A DNA stretch of 64,000 nt from Marinobacter subterrani (GTDB lineage: Bacteria; Pseudomonadota; Gammaproteobacteria; Pseudomonadales; Oleiphilaceae): NCBI RefSeq assembly GCF_001045555.1, contig NZ_LFBU01000001.1, positions 1,240,001 through 1,304,000 on the forward strand. The letters run 5' to 3'. A model generated the notes under the pieces. The model ran no database searches. It was not told the DNA's origin and was given only the letters and a program-made list of their open reading frames with translations. The position numbers and the translations under genes are program-made. This document shows, in pieces, positions 46,831 through 56,660 of this stretch (the stretch's first letter is position 1; each line of letters opens with the position of its first letter).

Positions 46831-48270
46831 ATGCCTCAGGTAATCAACACGAACATTGCTTCACTGAACGCCCAGCGCAACCTCGAACGCTCTCAAAGCG
46901 AAGCGAACGTGGCGCTGGAACGACTGTCCTCCGGTCTACGTATCAACTCTGCCAAAGATGATGCCGCAGGCCTGGCCATTTCGACCCGATTTGAATCACA
47001 GATTCAGGGCCTGAACGTCGCCACCCGGAATTCCAATGACGGCATCTCCCTGGCCCAGACCACCGAAGGTGCGCTGGCGGAAGTCATTTCCAATCTGCAG
47101 CGCATTCGGGAACTGTCCATACAGTCTGCCAACGCCACTAACAGTTCGTCCGACCGGATTGCCCTCGACCAGGAGGTGCAGCAGAGAGTTGCTGAGATTG
47201 ATCGTATCGCCAAGCAAACTACCTTCAACGGCCTCAAGGTGCTGGATGGCTCATTCGGGATCCAGAGTTTTCAGGTTGGCGCGAATGCCGGCGACACCAT
47301 TGATGTGAACCTGTCCAATGGTTCAACAGCGGAGGACATCGGCAAGATCGCGATTGCCAGCGGCCTGACAGTACCGGCCACAGGGGGAGGCACCTTCTCG
47401 GTTGAAGTGGGCTCTAACGATCCCGTGACGGTTGAGATCGCCTCCGGCGCATCGGCCGCAGGCGTCGCCACGGCGGTGAACGACGCAAATATACAGGGCG
47501 TGGCACTGGCAACAGCTTCCAATGAACAGACCCTCGCCTTCAACGACGTCCCGGACAGCGCGGCTACCGGCGGCGGTCAATATACCGTCACCATTAAAAT
47601 AGGCGACGAAGACCCGGTGACCGTTGCCGTGCCCGTGAGTTCCGGAGGCGCAGTCACCAAAGGCAACGTTGCTGCGGCGTTAGAAGACGCCAACATCCAG
47701 AACCTTGAAGTGTCCGAAACCACCGGCGGCCTTAAATTTACCGTTCGAGGCGGCGAAGACCTCGTGATTACCGAAGGTGGAACCGGAGTATCTGGCGTAG
47801 CTGGATCTGGCGTAGGCTTCAGTGAAGCAGTCATCGGAACCTCGGGGACGCCGCTGAAAGGGGATATCAAGATCCAGGCCCTGGAAGCCTTCACCATCAA
47901 CGACACCAATGGTCTTCTTGGCGCCTCAGGCTCGACGGACTATTTGACGACAGGCAACCTTGAAGGCGTGAGCATTAAAACCGTTGAAGGCGCCAACGAC
48001 GCCATCATCCGGGTTGATTCCTCACTCACCTTCATTAACGCACTGCGCAGTGAACTCGGTGCGGTTCAGAACCGGTTCGAGTCGACCATCGCCAACCTCT
48101 CTACCACCAGCGAGAACCTCAGCGCTGCCAACAGCCGGATCAAGGACGCGGATTTCGCCAAAGAAACGGCGGAGCTGGCCCGCACACAGGTGCTCCAGCA
48201 GGCAGGCCTGTCGGTGCTCGCACAGGCCAATGCGCGGCCCCAGCAGGTGTTACAGTTGCTGCAGGGCTAA
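46831..48270 (+). CDS. flagellin (copy 3, divergent)
   Basis: 479 aa from the ATG at 46831 ([21 protein letters not shown]), 7 bases after AGGGG; the ATG at 46825 is less typical. The D0/D1 ends match the other copies, and the centre has two flagellin-IN-like repeats ([33 protein letters not shown]). It is on the opposite strand from the other flagellins and has a sigma-54 rather than sigma-28 promoter, so it is probably made at an earlier stage or under separate control. It is followed by a terminator. Confidence 0.94.
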   Translation: MPQVINTNIASLNAQRNLERSQSEANVALERLSSGLRINSAKDDAAGLAISTRFESQIQGLNVATRNSNDGISLAQTTEGALAEVISNLQRIRELSIQSANATNSSSDRIALDQEVQQRVAEIDRIAKQTTFNGLKVLDGSFGIQSFQVGANAGDTIDVNLSNGSTAEDIGKIAIASGLTVPATGGGTFSVEVGSNDPVTVEIASGASAAGVATAVNDANIQGVALATASNEQTLAFNDVPDSAATGGGQYTVTIKIGDEDPVTVAVPVSSGGAVTKGNVAAALEDANIQNLEVSETTGGLKFTVRGGEDLVITEGGTGVSGVAGSGVGFSEAVIGTSGTPLKGDIKIQALEAFTINDTNGLLGASGSTDYLTTGNLEGVSIKTVEGANDAIIRVDSSLTFINALRSELGAVQNRFESTIANLSTTSENLSAANSRIKDADFAKETAELARTQVLQQAGLSVLAQANARPQQVLQLLQG

Positions 48271-48285
48271 TGCCCCTCCAGTATC

Positions 48286-48318
48286 AAAAAAAACGGGCCT
48301 CGATTGGCCCGTTTTTTT
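48286..48318. terminator. bidirectional terminator between flagellin 3 and maf
   Basis: AAACGGGCC-TCGATT-GGCCCGTTT with A-run before and T-run after, serving both convergent genes. Confidence 0.92.
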
Positions 48319-50428
48319 ATCCCTCAACCACAGTCTCCGGATCGTGGATGGTCATCTCAAGCCATCGCCGGCCCTCACCGGTCGACTGGTCGGTGATAAC
48401 GCTGGCATAGTGCGCCGGCACCGCTTCAAGAAAGCCGGCAAAGGCTTTGCTCCAATGAGCAGCAACAACAGTCGCCCCTGAGTCATCCGCGGCCGCCATG
48501 GAGTGGTAGAGCCCCACTGTCATGTAATGCATCAGAGTACCACGCAGCAAATGCTGAGCCACATACTGTTCGGGTTGAGGCACATTGAACCCTTTTGGCG
48601 TTTCAACTATCTGGGAGGCATCAATCAGCGGAGCCATCAATCGTACAACATCCTTCTTCCCTCTCAGTGACGAACGCAATATCCGTCTGAGATTATCCGC
48701 GCGGCCAGAGAGGAAGGTCCCGACCTTAGCCAGGCGCTGTTCCAACTCAGGGTCATGGTGAACCTCAACCAGCCCGGCAATGACGCTCTCGGGGGCCGGC
48801 TCACTGACGGCCCCATCCAGAATCCTGCCAATCGTGCCGGCAAAATTGTCAGGCGCAAGCCATGGGGCCCCCGATATGACTGCCCCATCCGCACAATTCC
48901 AGACCTGAATGTCGTCATCTCGCTCCCGGGCCCAGTGCAGCAAGTTCTCGACACTGCGCATCGCGGTGAAATAGTCCGAGCGTGTGAAGATCTTGCCGCC
49001 GTCAACGGCATCCACTTCAATGAGTTTGCCTTCCAGAAAGTTCTTCCGGGCCAAGTCGTTCAGTAGTACCGACACTTCACTACTCTCGTCCCGGCTGCCA
49101 TAAACCGAACCGGATGCGTGGTGTTTGGTTCTGTCTTTAAATCCGTAGTCGGTCCCAAACAGGAAGAAGTTCCGGAAGCCAAGCTGCTGGAAAATGGCGA
49201 AAGCCGCGTTGGTGCAGGTGGGGTTACAGTGCTCGAAGGCATACTGTTCAAGCCGGAACCCCTTGGGGGCCGGATTGTCTCTCTTGGCGTAGAGAACCAC
49301 CTCATCAAACAGCCCCGGCACGAGCGCGTTGATCTCATTCACCGCAATCAGAGTGATGCCCTTCAACTTGTCCCGGCCAATATCGTTCAGCAACTGATAG
49401 ATCAGATAGTCCGGGTCCAGCTCCACGTGAAAATCCGGAGTCACCCCGTTGTTGATCAGGGCTTTCAGGCCGGTACCAGCCGATACCAGGGTGATGGTAT
49501 CTCGGCACTCGCGAATCAGAGGTAGCCGGTCATCAATGGACGGCCCGCTCCCGGCAATCACGACCGGTTTGTGAAAGCTGCCGGTCACGGAGTTGCGGAG
49601 GAACTTGCTGCCGGCACGCAGATTGAACGCGGTGTTGTTCAGCCGCTTCATTTCATCGTCATAGTTGCCCCATGAGGCAAACAGCGTTGGCAGATCCTTG
49701 CGGATTTCCTCGGCAATGCTCCGGTTGATGTTGCAGGCCTGGTGGTTGAAGTAAATAGTCATGGCTGGATGCAGTGGCACCCGTTTATTCAGGTTACGCT
49801 CTAGCAGCTCTTTGAGGTTCCGCTCCGTCGCATCCACGCCGATCGCAAACCGGATATCGTAGCCCTTCCTGGACAGAAAGCGATCGCAAATCGACTCCCA
49901 GTCCACCGTAAACAGGCTGGCAGCGAACTTCTCCTCATCCGGTTCAAAGACAAGGGCATTTACCACATCAGCGCGCTCTACCAGGGCTTCGATCTGATAG
50001 CCGAGACCGCACCCGAGAAACACAATGAATGGAAAGAAATTGCCCATAGGGTAGCCGGCAAACTCCTTTTCGCGATCGGGCAGCATCTCCAGGCAGTGGC
50101 GAATGCTGCGACTGGCAAAGCGGGGGTAGTTGTAACCGCTAACACTTGGCGGGCGGAAGGTCTTCAGCTTCTGATAGGGCTCATTGTCCGCCAGGAACAT
50201 CTCGGCTTCACGCAATCCCGTCGCTTTCGCCCGTCCCTGATAGAGGCTTCTGCCCTCAACCTGCAGATCGACATCCGATTCAACCGGGCTCACTACCAGC
50301 TCCACCCGCTTCATGAGCAGGTTTCCGTAATGCTTGTGTATGGCTGGAAACCGCCGCTTAAAGAATTCGAGATTTTTTGCTTTTCGCCGTAGAAATGACT
50401 CAGCCGTTTCTTGTTGATCTGGGCGCAT
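48317..50428 (-). CDS. Maf-type flagellin glycosyltransferase (DUF115 / MptE-like)
   Basis: 703 aa. The central DUF115 domain (about 265-460) shows VVIAGSGPSIDDRLPLI, SAGTGLKALINNGVTPDFHVELDPD and FGTDYGFKD, typical of motility-associated factor proteins that transfer pseudaminic or legionaminic acid onto Ser/Thr of flagellin. N-terminal (about 30-250) and C-terminal helical domains are also of the family type. It acts in the cytoplasm before flagellin export. A pseudaminic acid cluster lies 8.5 kb away at 60.5-64 kb and supplies the likely donor CMP-Pse. It is divergent from the TPR/methyltransferase-like gene. Confidence 0.88.
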   Translation of the reverse strand: MRPDQQETAESFLRRKAKNLEFFKRRFPAIHKHYGNLLMKRVELVVSPVESDVDLQVEGRSLYQGRAKATGLREAEMFLADNEPYQKLKTFRPPSVSGYNYPRFASRSIRHCLEMLPDREKEFAGYPMGNFFPFIVFLGCGLGYQIEALVERADVVNALVFEPDEEKFAASLFTVDWESICDRFLSRKGYDIRFAIGVDATERNLKELLERNLNKRVPLHPAMTIYFNHQACNINRSIAEEIRKDLPTLFASWGNYDDEMKRLNNTAFNLRAGSKFLRNSVTGSFHKPVVIAGSGPSIDDRLPLIRECRDTITLVSAGTGLKALINNGVTPDFHVELDPDYLIYQLLNDIGRDKLKGITLIAVNEINALVPGLFDEVVLYAKRDNPAPKGFRLEQYAFEHCNPTCTNAAFAIFQQLGFRNFFLFGTDYGFKDRTKHHASGSVYGSRDESSEVSVLLNDLARKNFLEGKLIEVDAVDGGKIFTRSDYFTAMRSVENLLHWARERDDDIQVWNCADGAVISGAPWLAPDNFAGTIGRILDGAVSEPAPESVIAGLVEVHHDPELEQRLAKVGTFLSGRADNLRRILRSSLRGKKDVVRLMAPLIDASQIVETPKGFNVPQPEQYVAQHLLRGTLMHYMTVGLYHSMAAADDSGATVVAAHWSKAFAGFLEAVPAHYASVITDQSTGEGRRWLEMTIHDPETVVEG

Positions 50429-50629
50429 CGGTTCAACCTTGAGTGGGAATAATCACATTGCCCCAGAGTTTAGCGGAATGTCCCCGCCGAATAAAAACCA
50501 ATCCAGAAGCCGAAAATCCACATCAGAACTTGGCACACCTTTCGCAGCACTGCTTAAAGACATCTAATTGCGCCAAAAAAGCTGCAGATCAATGCCACCA
50601 CCATTGGCATTCCGAAAACGAGGTATCCC

Positions 50630-52630
50630 ATGCAAGCCAAGCATCAAGTTCAGGTATCCCAATCCCAACAGGCCCAGGTTGCCCGCCTGCTTCTGCAGGC
50701 CAATCTTGCCTACGGGGAGTCCAACAGCAATGGCCTCAGCCATATCCAGCGGCTGAAGGCGCGCCATGAATGCCGGGACTACCTGACCGGAGCGCTGGTT
50801 ATTGAGCCACACAACGCCGGGGCTCTGGGGCTTCTGGGCCGGGTGGAATTGGACGAAGGTCAGCTTGAGAAAGCCCACACCCTGTTCAACGCCAGCCTCA
50901 CCCATCAGCCGGGCCAGGCGCAGCAGTATTGCAACCTGGGCTACTGGGCTTTGAAAACCGAGCGGCCAGCGCTGGCGGAGCAGTATTTCCTTGAGGCCCT
51001 GGACTGCGACCGGCAATCCGCCGCCGCTTTCTGCGGTGTTGCCCACTCCAAGCGCTTGCAGGGGCAGTTCGATGTGGCCTACCTGCATTACCGCAAACTT
51101 CTGGAAACCGGTGCCGAATGGGAGTCCGTCTACAGCGGCATGCTGACCTGCGCCCAGCACCTGGACGTGAACAAGGCGGATTCTGCCCTGGCCCGGGATG
51201 CCATTGCCCTGCTCCAGCGGGATGGATTGCCGCATCAGGAGCTTGGCCGGTTTGTCAGTGCGATCATTCATCAACAGTACGATCTTGATAACCCGGATGC
51301 CCGGATTTTTCTGGAAGCTGCCTGCGAGGATGAACTGCTGATCCTGGCCCTCCAGAAAACCCTGATGCCCAATTCGGCCGTTGAGGAACTGGTCACCCTG
51401 CTGCGCCGGGCGATCATTGCCGAGGTGGCACAAGCCGTTGAACTGCGGGATGAGCTCCAGCGTCTGGCGCTGGCCATTGCAGAGTATGCCGACAGAACCG
51501 GCTATGCGCTGGCTGCCGAAGACGATGAAGAGCGACTGGTCTCTGCCATTAACAACAGCATCCAGGCCCAATTCGCTCTTGGCGAGGAACAGGATGGACT
51601 GATCGGCTCGCTGATGATCAGCGCCATGTACGGCGCCCTCTTCCAACAGAGTTTTGCCGTCCAGCTGGGCCAATGGAACCTGGTGGACTGGCCATTGGCG
51701 CTGCAGCCGGTTCTGGCCGCCAGCTATTACAATAGGGCCGAAGAGGAAGCCATCAAGCAGAATTTCGATGAGAAATCCGAGGAACTCTGCCTGGATAAGA
51801 CCGAGATTCCCCAAGCCTGGCCGGCCTGGTCGCAGCTGGCCTATCGCGCCGAAAGCAGCCTGAAAACCCTGATGGCAACCGAACTGGGGCTGACCACCGA
51901 GAGCCTGCCGGCCACCCTGCGCATCATGGTCTGCGGCGCACAGTCCGGCCAGCGGGCGATGGAACTGGCCAGTTACCTGGACGATGTGGAAGTCATCGCG
52001 GTGGATGAATCCCTCGCCAACATCGCCAAAGCCACCCGCATGGCAAACGAAATGGGCATGGACAACATCGTGTTCTGGCCCTGGTCCATCGCCCAGCGTT
52101 TTGTGGCCGATGGCCACCAGGTGCACTGGATTGAAGTGGGCCGTCTACCCTCACCGGCCATGACCAACCTGTCACTGGCGGCACTGGTAAACGAAGCCAC
52201 CGGGTCCGGCGCCGTGGTTCACATGCACACGGCCATTGCTGAACAGACGGCAGGGGACAAACAGATCCGCAAACTGGTCAACGACCACAAGCTCCGACCC
52301 ACCCGCCAGGCCCTGCGCCAGCTACGTCGAATGGTTCTTACCAACCGGAACGATGCTACCTGGCAGGAACTGACCGCCGACGCCGACTTCTACAGCCTCG
52401 GCGGCTGCCGGGACCGGTGGTTCCGGCCCCAGGATACCGCCCAGCTGAAAGAGCTGATGGCGATGGTGAGCAACGAAGTGGAGTGGAAGCTGGTAAAAGC
52501 CCGGGATGAGGATGGCCACAGTTTGGCGACCGGCCCGGTTCAGAAGCAGATTCAGGCCGAGGCGCTGGGGAGTGAGGTGCAGAGTCTGATGGGCCAGAAT
52601 CTGAGTGTTTATTTCCTGAAGCGGCGGTGA
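50630..52630 (+). CDS. TPR protein with SAM-methyltransferase-like C-terminal domain
   Basis: 666 aa. TPR-like helical repeats cover about 15-180 (YLTGALVIEPHNAGALGLLG, YCNLGYWALKTERPALAEQY, FLEALDC). A helical middle leads to a Rossmann segment at about 430-560: IMVCGAQSGQRAMELASYL is a glycine-motif variant, and VEVIAVDESLANIAKATRMA carries the acidic residue expected to bind SAM ribose. The motif is not a textbook GxGxG, so activity is uncertain. GAGG lies 6 bases before the ATG. It is divergent from maf and next to flagellins. Methylation of flagellin or of its glycan is an inference from context. Confidence 0.6.
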   Translation: MQAKHQVQVSQSQQAQVARLLLQANLAYGESNSNGLSHIQRLKARHECRDYLTGALVIEPHNAGALGLLGRVELDEGQLEKAHTLFNASLTHQPGQAQQYCNLGYWALKTERPALAEQYFLEALDCDRQSAAAFCGVAHSKRLQGQFDVAYLHYRKLLETGAEWESVYSGMLTCAQHLDVNKADSALARDAIALLQRDGLPHQELGRFVSAIIHQQYDLDNPDARIFLEAACEDELLILALQKTLMPNSAVEELVTLLRRAIIAEVAQAVELRDELQRLALAIAEYADRTGYALAAEDDEERLVSAINNSIQAQFALGEEQDGLIGSLMISAMYGALFQQSFAVQLGQWNLVDWPLALQPVLAASYYNRAEEEAIKQNFDEKSEELCLDKTEIPQAWPAWSQLAYRAESSLKTLMATELGLTTESLPATLRIMVCGAQSGQRAMELASYLDDVEVIAVDESLANIAKATRMANEMGMDNIVFWPWSIAQRFVADGHQVHWIEVGRLPSPAMTNLSLAALVNEATGSGAVVHMHTAIAEQTAGDKQIRKLVNDHKLRPTRQALRQLRRMVLTNRNDATWQELTADADFYSLGGCRDRWFRPQDTAQLKELMAMVSNEVEWKLVKARDEDGHSLATGPVQKQIQAEALGSEVQSLMGQNLSVYFLKRR

Positions 52631-52649
52631 ATTGGGTTCAGGTCTGGAG

Positions 52650-52812
52650 TGTCGGATTACGGCTTCTCGTAATCCGACCTACGGGGTTTGGGGTGTCGGA
52701 TTACGGCTTTGCCTAATCCGACCTACGCGATGGAATTTGCGGGTATGGGTAAGGAATTTGCGGGTATGCCTAAGCCAAGTAGGTCGGATTAGGCGAAGGC
52801 CGTAATCCGACA
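52650..52812. repeat. REP family B copies (B11-B13)
   Basis: Copies lie at 52650-52682, 52694-52726 and, inverted, 52779-52812. Between them is a short tandem (GGAATTTGCGGGTATG twice, about 52733-52769). The cluster fills the convergent gap between the TPR gene and sbcB. Confidence 0.9.
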
Positions 52813-52883
52813 AAAAAGCACCTCTCCACTTACCGGAGAAGGCGCAATAAAGAATGGCGGCTCCTTTGGAGCCAACATCCTTG

Positions 52884-54329
52884 TCAGATGTAAGGAATCA
52901 AAGACTCCCCATACAAATGCAAGTCCTCAAGAATATGCCGCCTCTCCGGCGTCAATTCCGGGTCCGCCGCCAGTCGCTGTAATTCCTGGGCATACGCCTC
53001 CAAAGACCGCCAGCCCTTCTTCGGATGCATCAACCTCTGGCTGCGGAACTCCTCCCAGCGCTCCAGCTCTTCACCCATCAGACTGCCGGGGTAATTCCGG
53101 GCGCGGTAGCGGAACAGCAGTTCCTGCAGGCGATCATCTTCGAAGGTCACATCCTGCTCACCCAGGGCTTCCACCGGCTGCTCCAGCACCCGGTTCAAGG
53201 CTTCCCTGTCAGCTTTGCTGATGAAACCACCGGCGTAAAGTTGCTCATCCGGGTCAGTGAGATCGCCCTTGTGGGGCTGATCAAACGCCTCGGCAATTCG
53301 GCGCGGTAAGTCGGGGGCTTTGCGAAGTATGGCCAGATTGGCCCGAAGGGTGTCGCCGTCCAGGGCCAGCTCTTCCAGTCGTTCTTGCGACAAGGTTGAA
53401 AGCATATTCGCCGGCGCCAATACCGGGCATTTGTTCAGTTGCACACCTTTCAGCGGAAAGCGGCTTACGCCCTCCCCCAATTCCGCCTGGGAAGTAAACA
53501 CCCGCTCACGAATCTGCTCAGGGCTGGCGTTAATCAGCTCGCTCGGGTCTTCCCGCAGGTCGTAGACAATCACCAGGTTCTTGTTGGTGGGATGCTCAGC
53601 CACCGGGGCAACCAGGGCGCAGCAACCCCGGCTGGCCGGGTACTTGGCGGAGATGTGGAACACCGGCTTCATGGTGGCGGTATCCAGCATGGCGCGGGCG
53701 GAGTGTTTGTCTTTGTTCTGCAGAACAAAATCAAACAGCTTGGGCTGCTTCTCCTTGATCAGCCTGGCCACCGCAATCGTCGCCTCAACATCCGACATCG
53801 CATCGTGGGCGGCTTCGTGGGCAATCCCGTTGGCCCGGGTCAGCTCTTCGAGCCGAAAGCTGGGGCTGCCGTCTTCCTTGCGGGGCCAGTTGATCCCTTC
53901 CGGACGCAGGGCATAGGTCAGGCGCACCATGTCGATGATGTCCCAGCGTGAATTGCCGTTCTGCCATTCGCGGGCGTAGGGATCGCGCAGGTTGCGATAA
54001 AGGGTGTGGCGGGTAACCTCGTCGTCGAAGCGCAGACTGTTGTAGCCCACCACACAGGTGCCGGGCTGGCTGAAGGCCTCGTTGATCTGGGCGATAAACT
54101 CTGCCTCGGGGAAACCGTCTTCCAGTGCTTTTTGCGGGGTAATGCCGGTAATCAGACAGGCTTCGGGCGATGGCAGGTAATCGTCCGCGGGTTTGCAGTA
54201 AATCACCAGCGGCTCTTCAATCACGTTCAGATCCGCATCCGTGCGCACACCGGCAAACTGGGAAGGCCTGTCGTGAACCGGGTCTACGCCGAAGGTTTCG
54301 TAATCGTGCCAGTAAAACGAGCGGATCAA
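52884..54329 (-). CDS. sbcB: exodeoxyribonuclease I
   Basis: 481 aa, normal ExoI length. DEDDh residues: Asp/Glu in HDYETFGVDP, Asp in GYNSLRFDDEVTR, and His/Asp in AHDAMSDVEATI. The SH3-like and C-terminal helical domains follow (RYRARNYPGSL near the C-terminus). It degrades single-stranded DNA 3' to 5' and acts in mismatch repair and recombination. It is a single gene with no operon partner. In E. coli this enzyme limits palindrome-related and single-strand intermediates, of interest given the many palindromes nearby. Confidence 0.95.
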   Translation of the reverse strand: MIRSFYWHDYETFGVDPVHDRPSQFAGVRTDADLNVIEEPLVIYCKPADDYLPSPEACLITGITPQKALEDGFPEAEFIAQINEAFSQPGTCVVGYNSLRFDDEVTRHTLYRNLRDPYAREWQNGNSRWDIIDMVRLTYALRPEGINWPRKEDGSPSFRLEELTRANGIAHEAAHDAMSDVEATIAVARLIKEKQPKLFDFVLQNKDKHSARAMLDTATMKPVFHISAKYPASRGCCALVAPVAEHPTNKNLVIVYDLREDPSELINASPEQIRERVFTSQAELGEGVSRFPLKGVQLNKCPVLAPANMLSTLSQERLEELALDGDTLRANLAILRKAPDLPRRIAEAFDQPHKGDLTDPDEQLYAGGFISKADREALNRVLEQPVEALGEQDVTFEDDRLQELLFRYRARNYPGSLMGEELERWEEFRSQRLMHPKKGWRSLEAYAQELQRLAADPELTPERRHILEDLHLYGESLIPYI

Positions 54330-54378
54330 GGGGCTAAGCTCCTGCCGAATGGGTTAATCTCAGGCAGCAGTTTAGCAT

Positions 54379-55278
54379 TTAAAACAATCGGGTACCCATA
54401 TCCTGCCGATGCGTCTGCAACCGCTCCACGCCGCTGTTAATCAACTGGTTCATGTTCACGGTCATGCTGGTGGGCAGATTGATGAACACGCCTTTGCCCG
54501 CATTGATCACATTGGCACCATCCGGGCTCTGCCAGTCCACGTCTTCACGCTGAAAGCCAATGAAGAAGTCGTCGGTGAAACCGGTGGTGCCGTCGGTATT
54601 CTTTTCTCCGACAATGATCGACTGCAGGTGAGTCAGGGGGGCGCAGTTAGTGGCCGCGCCCTCGGTACAGTTAGCCGGGGCAGCGGCAGGGTCGACAATA
54701 CCGATATGGCTAGCCCGGAGAGATGTGACTTGGGCATTCTGGTCAAGCAACGTCGCGTCGTATACCGCGCCGGAACCATCCTCCAGCTTGAGGCCAATGT
54801 TGCCGCTGAAGCTGCTGGTCAGCGAAGAGACGGAACCCCGCGCCTGTGCGAAGCCCATCCGGAAACCGGAAAGCTTGCCCTCGACGGGATCTTCCGCAAG
54901 CTCTATGTAAGGCTGAACGGCTTCGAAATGCACCGTATCGCCGGAACTGTAGGTTCGGCCGTTATACTGAACGCCATCAACCCGCGCAATGTGTCCCAAG
55001 GCCACATGCTGGGCGGCAAAATCCGCCCCGCCATCTATTTCGCCGACTTTTATATCATCCACATTGATCCGGGTTTCAACATCCATGCCCAGCGTCATGC
55101 GGGTAAACTCATGAGGGTTACCCGGAATGTCCTGAATGTTCTGGATCTGCATAAAAGCCTGCCCGGTCACCTCGCCCATGGTTGCATCAGAAATGGGCTT
55201 CAGCTCGGCCTGGGCAACGGGCGCAATACCCAGGCAGAACAGGGTGATGGCAGCGTATCCATACGCTTGCTGTCTCAT
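54379..55278 (-). CDS. secreted protein with N-terminal LSDxxMxxVTGQ-type motif (DUF6160-like)
   Basis: 299 aa. A signal peptide ends near AQAELKP, and the mature protein begins PISDATMGEVTGQAF, a motif I associate with DUF6160-like envelope proteins of gammaproteobacteria. The rest is beta-rich with Asp/Gly/Ser/Thr and a Cys pair in NCTEGAATNC. It has no transmembrane segment, so it is periplasmic or surface exposed. Function unknown. The ribosome site is weak. Confidence 0.65.
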   Translation of the reverse strand: MRQQAYGYAAITLFCLGIAPVAQAELKPISDATMGEVTGQAFMQIQNIQDIPGNPHEFTRMTLGMDVETRINVDDIKVGEIDGGADFAAQHVALGHIARVDGVQYNGRTYSSGDTVHFEAVQPYIELAEDPVEGKLSGFRMGFAQARGSVSSLTSSFSGNIGLKLEDGSGAVYDATLLDQNAQVTSLRASHIGIVDPAAAPANCTEGAATNCAPLTHLQSIIVGEKNTDGTTGFTDDFFIGFQREDVDWQSPDGANVINAGKGVFINLPTSMTVNMNQLINSGVERLQTHRQDMGTRLF

Positions 55279-55628
55279 AATTGTTGTCTCTGAAGTAGTC
55301 GGTTGGAACCAGTTTTCGACGCCCGGCTCCGCTGCAGCCCGGTTTGTTTTTGGTTTCCCGGTACCCGCAGGCGGCTGTGTCTTGCGATCTTTTTATTTGC
55401 CGCAAACTCACTATAGCCAAGGCAGATCGGCCAATAGAGTGAGCAGAGTCACAATCACCGCTTACAATCCAGTAATACTCGGTCAAATTTGAACACAGTC
55501 ACAAAACGTTCCATCCTAGATACTTACAGGACCTTACCAAACGTTACGAATGCTGTAGCGAACGTGTACACAACAACCTCCACTGGTATACTTGCCGACT
55601 TTATAAGTAACCCCCAACGGCCACCTGA
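55279..55628. other. 350-bp divergent intergenic region
   Basis: It separates the secreted protein from the CheC-fused regulator. TATACT (55587-55592) could be a -10 for the rightward gene, but no good -35 is found. No repeat, RNA or reading frame is supported here. Confidence 0.5.
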
Positions 55629-56657
55629 ATGACCACCCGCATCCTGATCTGCGACGATTCCGCGCTTGCCAGAAAACAGATGGCCAGAACTTTGCCGGCA
55701 GGTTTGCAGGCGAAGGTCAGCTTCGCGGTGGACGGCAAGGAAGCGTTGGCCAAACTGCGGAACCACGAAGCCGAACTGATGTTCCTGGATCTGAACATGC
55801 CGGAAATGGACGGCTACCAGGTACTGGAGGAGATCCGCACAGAAGATCTGCCCGTGATGACGATCGTGGTCTCCGGCGATATCCAGCCCGAGGCCCGGGC
55901 GCGGGTAAAAAAACTCGGCGCGATTGATTTCATCAAAAAACCGACGGACACCGACCTCGTGATGCGCCTGCTCATGGAGTATGGCGTCTACCGCCCCGGA
56001 GAACTCGAAGACGCCGCATTACAGGATGCCAGCCTCCAGAGCAAAGGCAGCACCACACCGGAAATCTCCGTTTCGCTGAACGACTACCTGCAGGAAATCG
56101 CCAACGTCGCCATGGGCCGATCCTCGGATCTGCTGGCCCGCCTTCTCAGGGTGTTTGTGAAGCAGCCCATTCCAAGGGTGGCCTTCCTGGCCAACTCGGA
56201 ACTGCACATGGCGATTTCCTCTGTCAGCAACAGCAATACCTACTCCGCCGTTTGCCAGGGCTTCACCGGTGCCGGCATTGCCGGTGAGGCGTTACTGCTG
56301 TTCGCCGACGCCAGCTTCCGAGACATGGCAGAAATGCTGCACTACGAAAACCTGGAAGGCGAAGCGGTTAACGTGGAAGTGTTGATGGACATGTCCAGCA
56401 TCCTGTTCGGCGCCTTCCTCAAAGGCATCGGCGACCAGCTGGATCTGAAGCTTGGTCTCGGCCACCCCACCGTACTGGGCCAGCACCGACAGATCACAGA
56501 ACTCCTGGAACACCACAGCGCCCGCGATGAACAGCTGCTGTGCATCGAAATCTGCTACACGCTGGAAGACCGTGACATTGAATGCGACATGCTGGTGCTC
56601 CTCACCGAGGATTCAGTGCCCTTTCTCGAAGATCGTCTGCAATATCTGGTGGACTGA
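55629..56657 (+). CDS. response regulator fused to CheC/CheX-like domain
   Basis: 342 aa. The receiver (1-120) has ICDD, phospho-acceptor Asp in FLDLNMPEMDG (about residue 57), and Lys in FIKKP. Residues about 140-340 resemble the CheC/CheX phosphatase fold. The first helix keeps the Glu-x2-Asn motif (QEIANVAMG, about 155-162); the matching second helix (VLMDMSSILFGAFLKGI) lacks it. So one active site may dephosphorylate CheY-like receivers, perhaps its own. Its stop is 3 bp before the diguanylate cyclase gene, so the two form an operon. Confidence 0.83.
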   Translation: MTTRILICDDSALARKQMARTLPAGLQAKVSFAVDGKEALAKLRNHEAELMFLDLNMPEMDGYQVLEEIRTEDLPVMTIVVSGDIQPEARARVKKLGAIDFIKKPTDTDLVMRLLMEYGVYRPGELEDAALQDASLQSKGSTTPEISVSLNDYLQEIANVAMGRSSDLLARLLRVFVKQPIPRVAFLANSELHMAISSVSNSNTYSAVCQGFTGAGIAGEALLLFADASFRDMAEMLHYENLEGEAVNVEVLMDMSSILFGAFLKGIGDQLDLKLGLGHPTVLGQHRQITELLEHHSARDEQLLCIEICYTLEDRDIECDMLVLLTEDSVPFLEDRLQYLVD

Positions 56658-56660
56658 CCC

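Noticed and set aside
50564..52126. 520-codon minus-strand frame opposite the TPR/methyltransferase-like gene
   Set aside because: It is a shadow of the high-GC plus-strand gene. The plus strand has a good ribosome site and domain structure.
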